A DNA stretch of 64,000 bases from Paenibacillus sp. (GTDB lineage: Bacteria > Bacillota > Bacilli > Paenibacillales > NBRC-103111): assembly GCA_031180825.1 (NCBI GenBank), contig JAPSLM010000004.1, positions 273,219 through 337,218 on the forward strand, read 5' to 3'. The notes beneath the pieces are model-generated. The model did no database searches. It saw nothing but the letters and a program-made list of their open reading frames with translations, and was not told the origin of the DNA. The stretch's first letter is position 1. Every line of letters begins with the position of its first letter. This document shows positions 46,301-52,721 of this stretch, one piece after another. The translations under genes were made by a program, and so were the position numbers.

Positions 46301-48443
46301 AGTAAAAATCAGGGGCTACCGGATCGAGCCGGGCGAGATCGAAGCGGCGCTGTTGGCTCAAGAGGGAGTCAAGGCCGCGGCTGCATTGGCTCACGACGAC
46401 CCGGCAGGCGGCAAACGCTTATGCGCGTATGTTGTCGCCGAATCGCAAGTGACCGCAGCGGCTTTGCGGCAAAGTCTTTCGCTTTCCCTGCCCGAATATA
46501 TGATCCCTGCTCATTATATTTTTTTGGAACAGATGCCTTTGACAACAAGCGGGAAAGCGGATAGACGGGCATTGGGGCAAATGAATTTGGAATCGAGCCG
46601 CTATGAGGAATATGCGGAGCCCCGAAATGAGCTGGAAAGACAATTGGTTGAAGTTTGGGAGAATGTTCTGGACGTAAAAGCTGTGGGTATTGACGATAAT
46701 TTCTTCGACCTGGGCGGCCATTCGCTAACGGCCATCCGGTTGGTGTCCAGACTGCAGAGCATCGTCGGAAATGAAGTTCGGCTGAGCAGCCTCTTTCAGT
46801 ATCCGACCGTCCGAAGTTTGGCGCAGCATGCAATGGAATGGGGCGGCGGCGGAGTCGCTTCCATGCGGCAATTCGACCAAGTCGAGACGCTGCTTTATGA
46901 GAAGCTGGGGTTGAAGGGATCGTTGCGCCAAGTGCAAACGGCCGGAGAACTCTTGAATGTGCTGCAAATGGAAGAAGGTCCTGTCAACGGCGACGAAGAG
47001 ATCATGGAGCTGCTGGCCGCGCAATGCGGGGAAGCCGACCAGCCTCATTACATCGCTTGGGGGCCGGAGGGCGCCTTTAAGCTCGCGAAAGCGGATACCG
47101 CAGATATCCGCGGCGAGTGGACGGAAACGATTGACCGTAAGCTGGCTGCTTTCTCTCGGGCGATTCTCCGAGAGGCGGTCGTCGGAATGCAGCCCGTCTC
47201 CCCGACGCAGCGTTATCATTTGAAGCATGCGGATATTTCCGGGACGGTCATGACATTCGATAAGCACGTGAATGTAAAACATTTGGAAATGGCCATTGTA
47301 CAGATTGTGCGGGATCAAGAGTTGATGAGGAGCGTTCCCGTCGAACAAGATGGGGAGCGTCTGTGGCAATTGCATGCATCCCCCGACCGAATTCCACTTC
47401 CGGTTATTGACATTTCGGCCTATGACGAAGAGACGAAGCAAAATATTTTAGATGATATCATATTACCGTATTTTTACAAAAACTATGAAATGAACGGGTC
47501 GCTTCTGTACCGGGTGCTGCTGGTGAAGAAAAATCTCAAAGACTACTTGCTGCTGCTGCCCTTTGCGCACTCTATTTTCGACTATATGAGCAGTGAAATT
47601 ATCAAAAACCGGATTTACACTTACTATGAGTGTTTCAGATCCGGAAAAGATTTGCCGCAGGAAACGATAAACCGTTATTGGGACTTTACCGCCCATGTTA
47701 TGGAAGGACCGCGGGACATTGACGATGCGGAGCTTGTACGCATGTACGATTTGGCGGCGTTTGATAATGAGATGAGCCGGGTAGCCTCGTTTACGGAAAG
47801 TAAATCTGTATGCCACGGACATACGACCGTAAGATGGGATTTAAGTTTTGCCGGGACGGATAACGGTTTGGGCGATACCGGCAAGTGGGAGGCGGCGTTC
47901 TATATATTTGCCGCGTTCTGCCAAACTTATTTCGGGGTCGGGCAGGCACCCGTTTGGGTAGCGCAATATGGCAGGAGCTTCGGAAACAAACAATACTATG
48001 ACGTGATTGGGGAGTTCGTCGACTATATTCCGGTTGTAGCGAATCCGAAGGAAGGCTCCTTCCGGCTGGAAAAACAAGTAAAGGAAAAAATCCGTCTGGC
48101 CTCCGAGCATCGTATTTGTTTTGCCAACCTGATTTACAACCCTGAGGCGAAAGATTCGTATCCGTTGTCATGCGGGCATTTGCAGCAGGCATTTGAGAGA
48201 ATGCCGGTCGTTTTTAACTTCCTTGGAGAGCTGCGAAGCGAGCACAAGGTGCTGCAATCGGCCGATCTGGGCAATGCCAATGTAGAAGGAAGAAAACGAA
48301 TGTTGTGCGAGGTTTGGCATGATCAAGAGGACAACTTGTTCATGGCGCTTACCCTGCCGTATCCGGAAGAAGCGGATGTGGTGGCAGCTCATCTGCAGAA
48401 CGCTTTGGAGCAAATGAAAAAACACGGGATAGCGGTCCTTTAG
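37365..48443 (+). CDS. NRPS, lipopeptide synthetase protein 3 (Ser, A-less D-residue, Thr, terminal C-like)
   Basis: A 3692-residue synthetase with three modules: C (HHIIMDGW at 144), A5 (455-974), PCP (Ser1019); C (HHIIADG at 1208), no A domain, PCP (Ser1582), E (1631-2068, HHLVVDGVSW at 1761); C (HHMIMDGW at 2241), A6 (2556-3070), PCP (Ser3120); then about 130 uncharacterised residues and a C-superfamily domain (3278-3692). A5 reads D-V-W-H-Y-S-L-V-E (Ser-like); A6 reads D-F-W-N-I-G-M-V-H, the standard Thr code. No thioesterase is present. The ATG has GGTGAG two bases upstream and lies 22 bases after protein 2. The D-type C domains after each E support L,D,L alternation. A COM-like pair (TPSDF... 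IYPLTPMQQG) is retained inside the protein at the E-C junction near 2070-2110. Confidence 0.95.
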   Translation: MSNELQIQSIFKLTPMQQGILFHSLLDRNSHAYFEQVSFTLKGFLDVALLERSLRTLFDRHEILRSNIFHANIEEPKLIVFRQKTPDIRFEDISRMDEPDKTTFVEQWIRKDKEAGFNLTRDELLRVSILQCARDAYKLIVSFHHIIMDGWCLEIVLKEWFQVYTSLQRKEEVRLEQVPAYETYLKWLDNQDKAGALAFWKQYLDSCEQQSLLPVDGKSGVIQGYDPQQRIITFDPVLTGQLVSLAKASKVTLSTLFHAIWGLLLMKYNDTDDVVFGSVVSGRPEDIPGAEHMVGLFINTVPVRICKEAAQTFSGLVQQVQQSVMKAIQYHYVPLADIQSVSPLKNGLIHHILAFENFPGTQDVSEDDELRRIAISDMEGFEQTSYPFNVSVVPGESLRVKFSYNGLLYGAEHIQRLGGHLRQIAHTVASRPDVALHDVDMVTAEEKEAILSGFNGTKAPYPKEKTVHQLFEEQVERTPDHPAAIFEGQRLTYRELNAKANRLARVLRNKGVGPDRIAGIAVHRSLEMIVGLLAILKAGGAYLPLRPEDPAERLAFMLEDSGASIVLTQRKLAENLRPLGTERELLVIEDQLAASESGGDAEANAGNLEPINRSADLMYVIYTSGSTGRPKGVMVEHASLINRLHWMQNRLPFGAEDVILQKTPYTFDVSLWELFSWALQGATVCFLPPGGEKDPATIAETIEANRITAVHFVPSMLGAFLEYAELSGAAGKLGSVKRVYASGEALMAEHVRRFNRLLRVTQGATLHNLYGPTEATVEVACYDCPGEDVPENIPIGKPIDNVRLYILDKADRLMPAGVPGELHIGGDCVARGYVNREELTAEKFVADPYAPGGRMYRTGDLARWLPDGSIEYLGRIDHQVKIRGYRIELGEIESALLAHEEVRSAVVLARENRSGDKYLCAYVECGKDLSEQALKAHLKTALPDYMVPAHIVRLDEMPHLSSGKIDRKALPEPNDRLRAGEYAAPRAETERKLADIWNKTLGVDSVSIRDNFFELGGHSLTATRLMARINKQFKIELPLRDIFENPTIEELSALISRQEAATGTFSEIPPAEERNYYPVTSTQMRQMVLHQFEGAATAYNMPFALHLEGKLDVGRLEQVCRELINRHEALRTSFEWIGLEPVQKIHGTAPFRLTCTELDSRVGESEASRIQMMFRAFVRPFDLGQAPLFRAELVRISGSRHILMVDMHHIIADGTSMEILASDFTHLYQGAELPPLRIQYKDYAAWRNDWIKRGDMREKEEYWLNVFSDEVPLLNMPTDFQRPPIQSFEGERYSFQVDNKLAEKLTKFAAQSNTTLFMVLLSAYNVLLHKYSGQDDIVVGSPVAGRSHADLERLMGMFVNTLALRNRPSTGKSFTQFLLEVQENALEAFRHQDYPIEELIEKLELRRDLSRNPMFDTMFSLEKIDSTGLKTDDLSIRPYSVDAGIAKVDLTLTAESNKEELAFRFEYCAKLFRRETIARMSGHYLRILQAIAEHPDIRIGDLAMTTKAEQTVLLAQSHIEPGARSNAGSKRSTASNIRQDLEMRYEPPTNPTEETLIRIWESVLGREGIGITHSFFDIGGDSIKAIQVIARLNQYGLKLEMKDLFQHPTIQQASLLVKQRTRAIDQGVVKGDVRLTPIQRWFFENKRADSHHFNQAVMLYSRHGFNEKALSSSLDAIMLHHDALRMTYELGESGVRQHNRGASERAVHLAVYNMQGDTGFRKKIEEEATRLQASMDLRAGELIRIGLFKTDEGHHLLIAIHHLVVDGVSWRILLEDFDTAYSQAAQGEKIVLPDRTDSFQYWAGRLEEYANSQALLAEKAYWKRIEDMEFEPLPQSRRKFADDSGASSGARTSCTVRLNKQDTQLLLGSIHQVYHTEINDLLLAALGMAVKQWSGLDRIPINLEGHGREEIMEDIDVTRTVGWFTSMFPVVLDMSEYGDDVSSVIRFTKETIRSIPNRGVGYGILKYLTQAEYKRDLSFGIQPQISFNYLGQFIEEAGKGTFELSPLSPGRSIGERAESSFGLDINGIVSEDRLLVEFEYSRCEYEDKDIELLAHAYMDHLRTLIHHCTGRTDSVPTPSDFQDKELSIRELDRIFLQYGGSEKIGRIYPLTPMQQGMLFHYLMDPETTAYVEQIAVEIEGRMQPELMEQSFRSLLEKYEVLRTNFVYTDIRVPRQVVRTHQYASVHFEDLVGMDANEITAYVDGYKKRDIFAGFDLSGDALIRLAVLKTAQDRLILVWTFHHMIMDGWCAGIVYRDFIRMYLELANGNALAPETAASYSTYIRWLEKQDAREALLYWKQVLDGYEQCAVVPKTAGSAGQAGYRTEQLEFSLDRMLTQRLSEIASANQVTVNTLLQSIWGTLLQRYNNTNDVVFGAVVSGRPPEIPGIESMVGIFINTVPVRVRAEEDESFIQVAARVQQSALASAKYEYTSLADIQSVSELKQSLLDHIFVFENYPDYGEEQTMLESASLKIHVREMAFFEQTNYDFNIIVSLKKELSVKFLYNANAISGEFVGMIKDHLNRIIEQVIEDAEILVSNIEVVTKAEKEAILHGFNDTAVAYPKQKTLHQLFEEQVERTPEQTAVIFEGQRLTYRELNAKANRLARALRRSGVRPDDRVALLVERSADMIAGILAVLKAGGAYVPLDPDSPEDRLQFMLDDCGAKVLVRQSGLVNKAAFAGVTLNLSYYTDMKSAVEANVYANLTPVNRPNDLAYMIYTSGTTGRPKGVMIEHRNVVRLMVNDRMPFNFSRNDVWTVFHSFCFDFSVWEMYGALLYGGVCVVVPKAVAQNPMKFAQLLRKERVTVLNQTPSAFYALIQAEFDGDVRETQAGRADEENLALRYVIFGGEALNPARLKCWKERYPETKLINMYGITETTVHVTYKEMTSSEIESNLSNVGSPLPTLTAYIFDKHRRLAPVGVAGELYVGGDGVARGYLNLEELTAERFVANPYRPEERLYRSGDLARRGSNGEIEYLGRIDHQVKIRGYRIEPGEIEAALLAQEGVKAAAALAHDDPAGGKRLCAYVVAESQVTAAALRQSLSLSLPEYMIPAHYIFLEQMPLTTSGKADRRALGQMNLESSRYEEYAEPRNELERQLVEVWENVLDVKAVGIDDNFFDLGGHSLTAIRLVSRLQSIVGNEVRLSSLFQYPTVRSLAQHAMEWGGGGVASMRQFDQVETLLYEKLGLKGSLRQVQTAGELLNVLQMEEGPVNGDEEIMELLAAQCGEADQPHYIAWGPEGAFKLAKADTADIRGEWTETIDRKLAAFSRAILREAVVGMQPVSPTQRYHLKHADISGTVMTFDKHVNVKHLEMAIVQIVRDQELMRSVPVEQDGERLWQLHASPDRIPLPVIDISAYDEETKQNILDDIILPYFYKNYEMNGSLLYRVLLVKKNLKDYLLLLPFAHSIFDYMSSEIIKNRIYTYYECFRSGKDLPQETINRYWDFTAHVMEGPRDIDDAELVRMYDLAAFDNEMSRVASFTESKSVCHGHTTVRWDLSFAGTDNGLGDTGKWEAAFYIFAAFCQTYFGVGQAPVWVAQYGRSFGNKQYYDVIGEFVDYIPVVANPKEGSFRLEKQVKEKIRLASEHRICFANLIYNPEAKDSYPLSCGHLQQAFERMPVVFNFLGELRSEHKVLQSADLGNANVEGRKRMLCEVWHDQEDNLFMALTLPYPEEADVVAAHLQNALEQMKKHGIAVL
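38676..40288 (+). repeat. Direct repeat copy 2, A5 domain
   Basis: Partner of 34049-35661. Flanks diverge immediately: on the left the C domains of modules 4 and 5 are different (L-donor versus D-donor type), and on the right the PCPs differ. Only the A domain with its short linkers was copied. Confidence 0.93.
41882..41995 (+). other. Module 6 C-PCP junction lacking an adenylation domain
   Basis: After the C domain ends (IGDLAMTTKAEQTVLLAQSH) only about 35 residues, rich in Ser, Ala, Asn and Arg, separate it from the PCP helix (YEPPTNPTEETLIRIWESVL). In every other elongation module here this space holds a full A domain of about 500 residues. The frame is continuous and no A-core motif is seen, so this is a clean absence, not a frameshift. 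Confidence 0.9.
47190..48440 (+). other. Terminal condensation-like domain in place of a thioesterase
   Basis: Residues 3278-3692 of protein 3 follow the C-domain fold: an N-terminal PVSPTQRYHLKHA block, the active-site position as AHSIFDYMS (His3402, Asp3406, Ser3409), and a late GRSFGNKQYYDVIGEFVDYI block equivalent to the GR...IGMFVNT motif of ordinary C domains. The first His of HHxxxDG is Ala and the Gly is Tyr, giving HxxxDxxS. This resembles the signature of fungal terminal cyclising C domains. It probably releases or cyclises the peptide. Confidence 0.75.
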
Positions 48444-48473
48444 CCATTGCCCCGGCCCAATAAGGGGGATACC

Positions 48474-49790
48474 ATGAATCATTCGAGGCCATTCTCGTCT
48501 TATGCCCGAAGTAATCTGTTGATATTTTCCGTGACGCGGCTTATCTCCGAATTGGGAAGCTCTGTCTTCAAGTTTGCCTTGAGTCTGTATATCCTGGATG
48601 TTACCGGATCGGCGGCCGTTTTCTCGATGGTGCTGGGCCTGTCGATCCTTCCGGGGGTACTCGTCAACATTTTCGCCGGGGTTTTTGTAGATCGAAGCAA
48701 TAAGAGGAAACTGCTTGTCGTTACCGAGCTGTTAAGCGGTGTTGCCGTGCTGGCCTTTTTGCCGGTCTTCCTCTTTGATCCGACAAACGTCCGGTTCCTT
48801 GCCGTATTTTCGGTCGCGCTCAGTGTAGTCCAATCGTTAACGTTTTTGACCTTGAACGCTTCGATCCCCAATCTTGTGGAAAGGGAAGACGTGCACAGGG
48901 TAAACTCTTCCTATCAAAGCATCGGGGCGATCATTAATGTGGTCGGCCCGATGCTGGGGGCGATCGCTTATCACGCCTTGGGCTTGGAGATTATATTGAC
49001 GATCAACGGCTTTACGTATATTTTGGCCGGTCTTTTACAAATGCGGCTGAAGCTTCGCGAGGCAGCCGAGGATCCGAGGCCTCCCGGCTATTTTGAGAGT
49101 TTAAGGGACGTATTTACATACATCCGCAGCCAAGTGGCCATCAAATATTTGCTCGGTATCTTCATCGCGATTAATTTCATTTTTGTGCCTTTGATTCAGG
49201 TCGTACTGCCATATGTCACTTATCGGGTGATGCACGTTTCGGCGCAACAGCTTTCCGTCATTCAAGGAGCTTGGTTCGTTGGGGTCATCGCCGGCGCTGT
49301 TCTGATTTCGCGGCAAAAGATTCATCATTTTATCGTGAACAAGAACAAGATTTTTATCTTGATTCAACTTCAAGCAGCCTTATTTATCGCTTGGTGCTTT
49401 CCGAAGCTGCTTCCCCCGATGCAGGGACACATGTGGCAGATCACCTTCGTATACGTGTTGATTTTGGCAGCAACCGGATTGATCAATTCGATGGGCAATA
49501 TCCCGATGATTTCTTACGTGCAGCTTTACACGCCGGAGAACATCAGAGCGGGGATTTTTGGGGTAACCAGCTCGATGACTATGTTGGCGGTGCCTCTAGG
49601 CATATGGTTTTACGGCATTCTATCGGAACTCATCCATTGGGTATTCCTTCCGTTTTTTTCCGGGATCATTGTTCTTGTTATTGGCATGGCGGCACACAAA
49701 AACAAGCAGGTTAGGGAATTTTTCAACCGCTTGGACGATCCCGCATTCGATCCCGCCGGAAAGAAGGGCCGAGCGACAGCAACCTCCTGA
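48474..49790 (+). CDS. MFS transporter, probable lipopeptide exporter
   Basis: A 438-residue major facilitator with about twelve hydrophobic helices. The loop 2-3 motif appears as AGVFVDRSNKRK. It belongs to the drug-efflux-like MFS group often found in Firmicute biosynthetic clusters. AAGGGGGAT lies just before the ATG at 48474, 30 bases after protein 3 ends, so it is probably in the synthetase transcript and exports or protects against the product. An upstream in-frame codon at 48447 lacks a ribosome site. Confidence 0.88.
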   Translation: MNHSRPFSSYARSNLLIFSVTRLISELGSSVFKFALSLYILDVTGSAAVFSMVLGLSILPGVLVNIFAGVFVDRSNKRKLLVVTELLSGVAVLAFLPVFLFDPTNVRFLAVFSVALSVVQSLTFLTLNASIPNLVEREDVHRVNSSYQSIGAIINVVGPMLGAIAYHALGLEIILTINGFTYILAGLLQMRLKLREAAEDPRPPGYFESLRDVFTYIRSQVAIKYLLGIFIAINFIFVPLIQVVLPYVTYRVMHVSAQQLSVIQGAWFVGVIAGAVLISRQKIHHFIVNKNKIFILIQLQAALFIAWCFPKLLPPMQGHMWQITFVYVLILAATGLINSMGNIPMISYVQLYTPENIRAGIFGVTSSMTMLAVPLGIWFYGILSELIHWVFLPFFSGIIVLVIGMAAHKNKQVREFFNRLDDPAFDPAGKKGRATATS

Positions 49791-49846
49791 AGCCGGCAAT
49801 TGCGCCGTCTGCCGGAATTACATTTCTCCGCGCTTTATGCGAAAAA

Positions 49847-49880
49847 GGGAGCAGGGTGAACGATCCGTTCCCCTGTTCCC
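49847..49880. terminator. Bidirectional terminator at the end of the synthetase operon
   Basis: GGGAGCAGGGTGAACG pairs with CGTTCCCCTGTTCCC (one mismatch or wobble and one bulge) around an ATC loop, with A-rich and T-rich flanks. It lies in the convergent gap between the MFS gene and the lipoprotein gene. Confidence 0.8.
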
Positions 49881-49922
49881 TTCCATTTTGCTCAAGGAGC
49901 CTTTTCCGGTTCCCGGAATATA

Positions 49923-50627
49923 CTACTTTTTGCTCTGCGTTACTTTTCCCTTCACTTCGCCGATGGTCACTTTTCCGCTCCCGCTCTGAATAATGATCAC
50001 ATCCTTGGTTACGCGGTCAATATCAAGAGAACCATCGCCCAACTCAATGTTAGCTGAACCGCCAACGTTTTCCACTTTGAGATGTCCGTTTATATTTTCT
50101 ATATTGACGTCGGAGGAAACATCGCGGATTGCGATTTCTCCATCCCGGTTCTTCACCTGAATCGGCCCGCCGATCGCGCTCAAGTTCAGATTGCCGTTGA
50201 CGTTATCGATGCTCACATCCGAGGACAAATTGGATACGGTAATATTCCCGTCCTTGTGAGGATGTTTGATCTCAAGCTTCATACGCTCCGGAAGCGTTAA
50301 TTTGATATCCACGGACTGAGGCCCTGTTGCTAAAAACTGTCCTTCGAAGAAAGCGTCCAGGATTGCCACCCCGTCCTTGTTCTCAAGGTTAAGTTTTAGT
50401 TTATCCATATTGCTGCCGTTTATTACAACATTGGCTTGAATTTTATCGACGTCCTTTTTTCCGATAATTTCAATCTGCCCGTTACTGTTGTTTACTACCA
50501 GTGCGGAAAGGTTGGCTGCCGGCAGTTCAAGTTCCTTGGTCGAGGTCGTTGCTTGTTTGGCGGAACAAGATACGGCAAGCAGCAATGCGGCGGAACATAA
50601 AACCAGATTTAACCATTTCATTTTCAT
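49923..50627 (-). CDS. DUF4097-type lipoprotein
   Basis: A 234-residue exported lipoprotein. The signal ends in LLLAVSC with the lipidated Cys at residue 21. The rest is a series of short repeated strands (for example SSDVSIDNVNGNLNLSAI, then SSDVNIENINGHLKVENV), the beta-helical pattern of DUF4097 'putative adhesin' proteins. The ATG at 50627 sits eight bases after GGAG; a GTG at 50636 is less likely. Last gene of a three-gene operon with the ABC transporter, 33 bases after the permease. Such proteins often sit with envelope-stress regulators, which fits the sensor/regulator gene next door. Confidence 0.8.
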   Translation of the reverse strand: MKMKWLNLVLCSAALLLAVSCSAKQATTSTKELELPAANLSALVVNNSNGQIEIIGKKDVDKIQANVVINGSNMDKLKLNLENKDGVAILDAFFEGQFLATGPQSVDIKLTLPERMKLEIKHPHKDGNITVSNLSSDVSIDNVNGNLNLSAIGGPIQVKNRDGEIAIRDVSSDVNIENINGHLKVENVGGSANIELGDGSLDIDRVTKDVIIIQSGSGKVTIGEVKGKVTQSKK

Positions 50628-50660
50628 TTTCGTCACTCCGTTTTGGATGAATTTTAATGC

Positions 50661-51596
50661 TTAGGCAACATCCCGTTTAACGAACAGGGGATATGAAATC
50701 AAATGCATGACAGCAAGATGAAGAAGAAGCATTATAACCGAAAAGCCCGCGGTCAATCCCTCGACCGATGGCGTTCCGAAAAAGTAAGGCATCAGATCGG
50801 TATGGGAAAAAATGAAGTATTTTGTCCATGGCCAACCGTTCATGGCGATGCTGATGACAAATCCGGCAATAGCGGCCACCAAGGAGAAAACAATGGAAAA
50901 GGTAACACTGCGAAAAGCGGCCGAAATCATAAATGCGAACGTCAACACGACCAGCATAAACGGGATGTTGAATAGAAATGAGCCCACCAATGCCTGCAGC
51001 ATCCCGGTTTGCTGTACGGCCTGGTCTTTAACGAACAAATAAGAGCCGCTGATCCCTTCGAAGCCGAACAGGATGCCGCCCAAGAAGACGGAAGCCAGAA
51101 AACCGATCAGGCACATAAATAATCCCAATAATACGGCAGCCGTATATTTGGCGATATAAATTTTCGTTCTGTTGGCCGATCGCGTTAATAAAAATTTGAT
51201 CGTTCCCGATGCGAATTCGGCAGCGACAATGTCGCCGGCTATAATGAGCGCCAGAATCGTAATACCGAAGACCACGTTTTTGGCCTGATTCGCGGTAAAG
51301 CTCCAGGCGTTCGCTTGCGGCGGAAGGTCATGATCAAGGTAATATTGATTCAGCAGCACTTTTTCCGCCGCCGCCTTCTTCTCGATGGGCAGCAAGTCCG
51401 ATTTCGCCAAGTCTCGCGTCAGCTTGGCGTTTTCGTACTGTAGGAGCGTCTTCCAGTCTTCATTGTACCCAACGGCTCCGGAGCCTTTCAGATTCATCAT
51501 CTGGACGAAGATGTACAGCACGAGCAAGCCGATCATGATCCATGTACGCTTTCGTTTGTAAATCTTCATATTTTCATTGCGTATTAACGGAATCAT
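50661..51596 (-). CDS. ABC-2 type transporter permease
   Basis: A 311-residue permease with an N-terminal helix (residues about 17-35), a large extracytoplasmic loop of about 60 residues, and five further helices in the C-terminal two thirds. The start overlaps the ATPase stop by one base. It forms the membrane half of an exporter with the upstream ATPase. BcrB-like transporters of this kind pump out peptides or antibiotics or act in envelope stress; a role in self-protection from the lipopeptide is plausible from position only. Confidence 0.85.
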   Translation of the reverse strand: MIPLIRNENMKIYKRKRTWIMIGLLVLYIFVQMMNLKGSGAVGYNEDWKTLLQYENAKLTRDLAKSDLLPIEKKAAAEKVLLNQYYLDHDLPPQANAWSFTANQAKNVVFGITILALIIAGDIVAAEFASGTIKFLLTRSANRTKIYIAKYTAAVLLGLFMCLIGFLASVFLGGILFGFEGISGSYLFVKDQAVQQTGMLQALVGSFLFNIPFMLVVLTFAFMISAAFRSVTFSIVFSLVAAIAGFVISIAMNGWPWTKYFIFSHTDLMPYFFGTPSVEGLTAGFSVIMLLLHLAVMHLISYPLFVKRDVA

Positions 51597-52507
51597 CAGG
51601 CGCTCCCCTCCGTAATTTCGATGAATTTGTCCTCCAGCGTTCGTTTTGCCGTTTGAACGCCATAGACCTTGACACCGGCTTCCATAAGTTTTTCGGTGAT
51701 TTCGGGAATTTGCTCTTTATTAATAGGTACTTGCAGCGTATTTTGGTCTGCGATAATTTCCTTGCCGGAAAGCAGGGATTGAAGCACCGGAAGGGCTAGA
51801 TCCGGGCGGTCGATTTCAAAACGGACTTGCATAAGCTGATTTTGCATCATCTCCTCAACCCGATGTATACCGATCAGCTTTCCCTTTTGCAAAATGGCTA
51901 CCCGGTCGCACATCATTTCCATTTCGGCCATCAAATGGCTTGAAATGAGCACGCCGGTCCCCTCTTTTTTGGACAAATTGATCAAGTGCTCCCTCAGCTC
52001 GCGAATACCTGCCGGATCCAATCCGTTTGTCGGCTCGTCAAGTACAAGCAGAGAAGGCTTATGGACCAGAACGACCGCCAAACCGAGCCGTTGTTTCATG
52101 CCGAGTGAATAGGTTCCGACTTTGCTCTGAATGCTTTCTTCGAGCCCGACCAACGAAACAACCTCCTGAATTCGTTCCTGGCTCACGCCGGGGGACATTC
52201 TGGAAAAATGAATCAAATTGTCGTAGCCGGAAAGGTACTTGTACAAGTCCGGATTTTCCACGATCACCCCCACATGCCTCATTGCGGTCTCAAAGCTCTT
52301 ATCGACATCTGTTCCTTGTATTAGCACTTGACCGCCGGATTTGGAGATCAGTCCTACGATCATTCGGATCGTCGTCGTTTTTCCAGCTCCGTTGGGGCCG
52401 ACCAATCCCACGATTTCTCCGGGCTGCACATCAAAGGAAAGGCGATCCACGATTGTCTTTTTGCCGATCTTTTTTGTCAGGTCGCGAATTTGCAGTAATG
52501 ATGACAA
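51596..52507 (-). CDS. ABC transporter ATP-binding protein
   Basis: A 303-residue ATPase of the BcrA/CcmA group. Walker A is GPNGAGKTTT (near residues 37-46), the signature is YSLGMKQR, Walker B is LLVLDEPTNGLDPAG and the H-loop His is in SSHLMAE. A C-terminal extension of about 80 residues is usual for this group. First gene of the three-gene minus-strand operon, divergent from the sensor/regulator gene. Confidence 0.93.
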   Translation of the reverse strand: MSSLLQIRDLTKKIGKKTIVDRLSFDVQPGEIVGLVGPNGAGKTTTIRMIVGLISKSGGQVLIQGTDVDKSFETAMRHVGVIVENPDLYKYLSGYDNLIHFSRMSPGVSQERIQEVVSLVGLEESIQSKVGTYSLGMKQRLGLAVVLVHKPSLLVLDEPTNGLDPAGIRELREHLINLSKKEGTGVLISSHLMAEMEMMCDRVAILQKGKLIGIHRVEEMMQNQLMQVRFEIDRPDLALPVLQSLLSGKEIIADQNTLQVPINKEQIPEITEKLMEAGVKVYGVQTAKRTLEDKFIEITEGSA

Positions 52508-52586
52508 CGGCTTCCACTCCTTTTCGTCTCAAAATCCAAGCTGCAAGGCCCCCTAAACATAACAAAAAGGCAGTCATACTCCCTAG

Positions 52587-52613
52587 TGACAAAATGTCAT
52601 AACCTTGTTATGA
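52587..52613. promoter_or_regulatory. Overlapping inverted repeats between ABC operon and sensor gene
   Basis: TGACA-AAA-TGTCA (52587-52599) overlaps TCATAAC-CTT-GTTATGA (52597-52613, seven-base arms). They lie about 80-105 bases upstream of the ABC ATPase start and 110-135 bases upstream of the sensor gene. The site is a good candidate for binding of the NarL-type regulator encoded next door, which would control either or both promoters. Confidence 0.5.
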
Positions 52614-52721
52614 TAATGGAAAACATAAGAATTAATGGGTAATGATATTTAAAATCGACATTTATTTCCCTTTTTTTATGACAGAAAATTCCTCTGATCC
52701 TGATGGAATGGAGCTTCTCGA

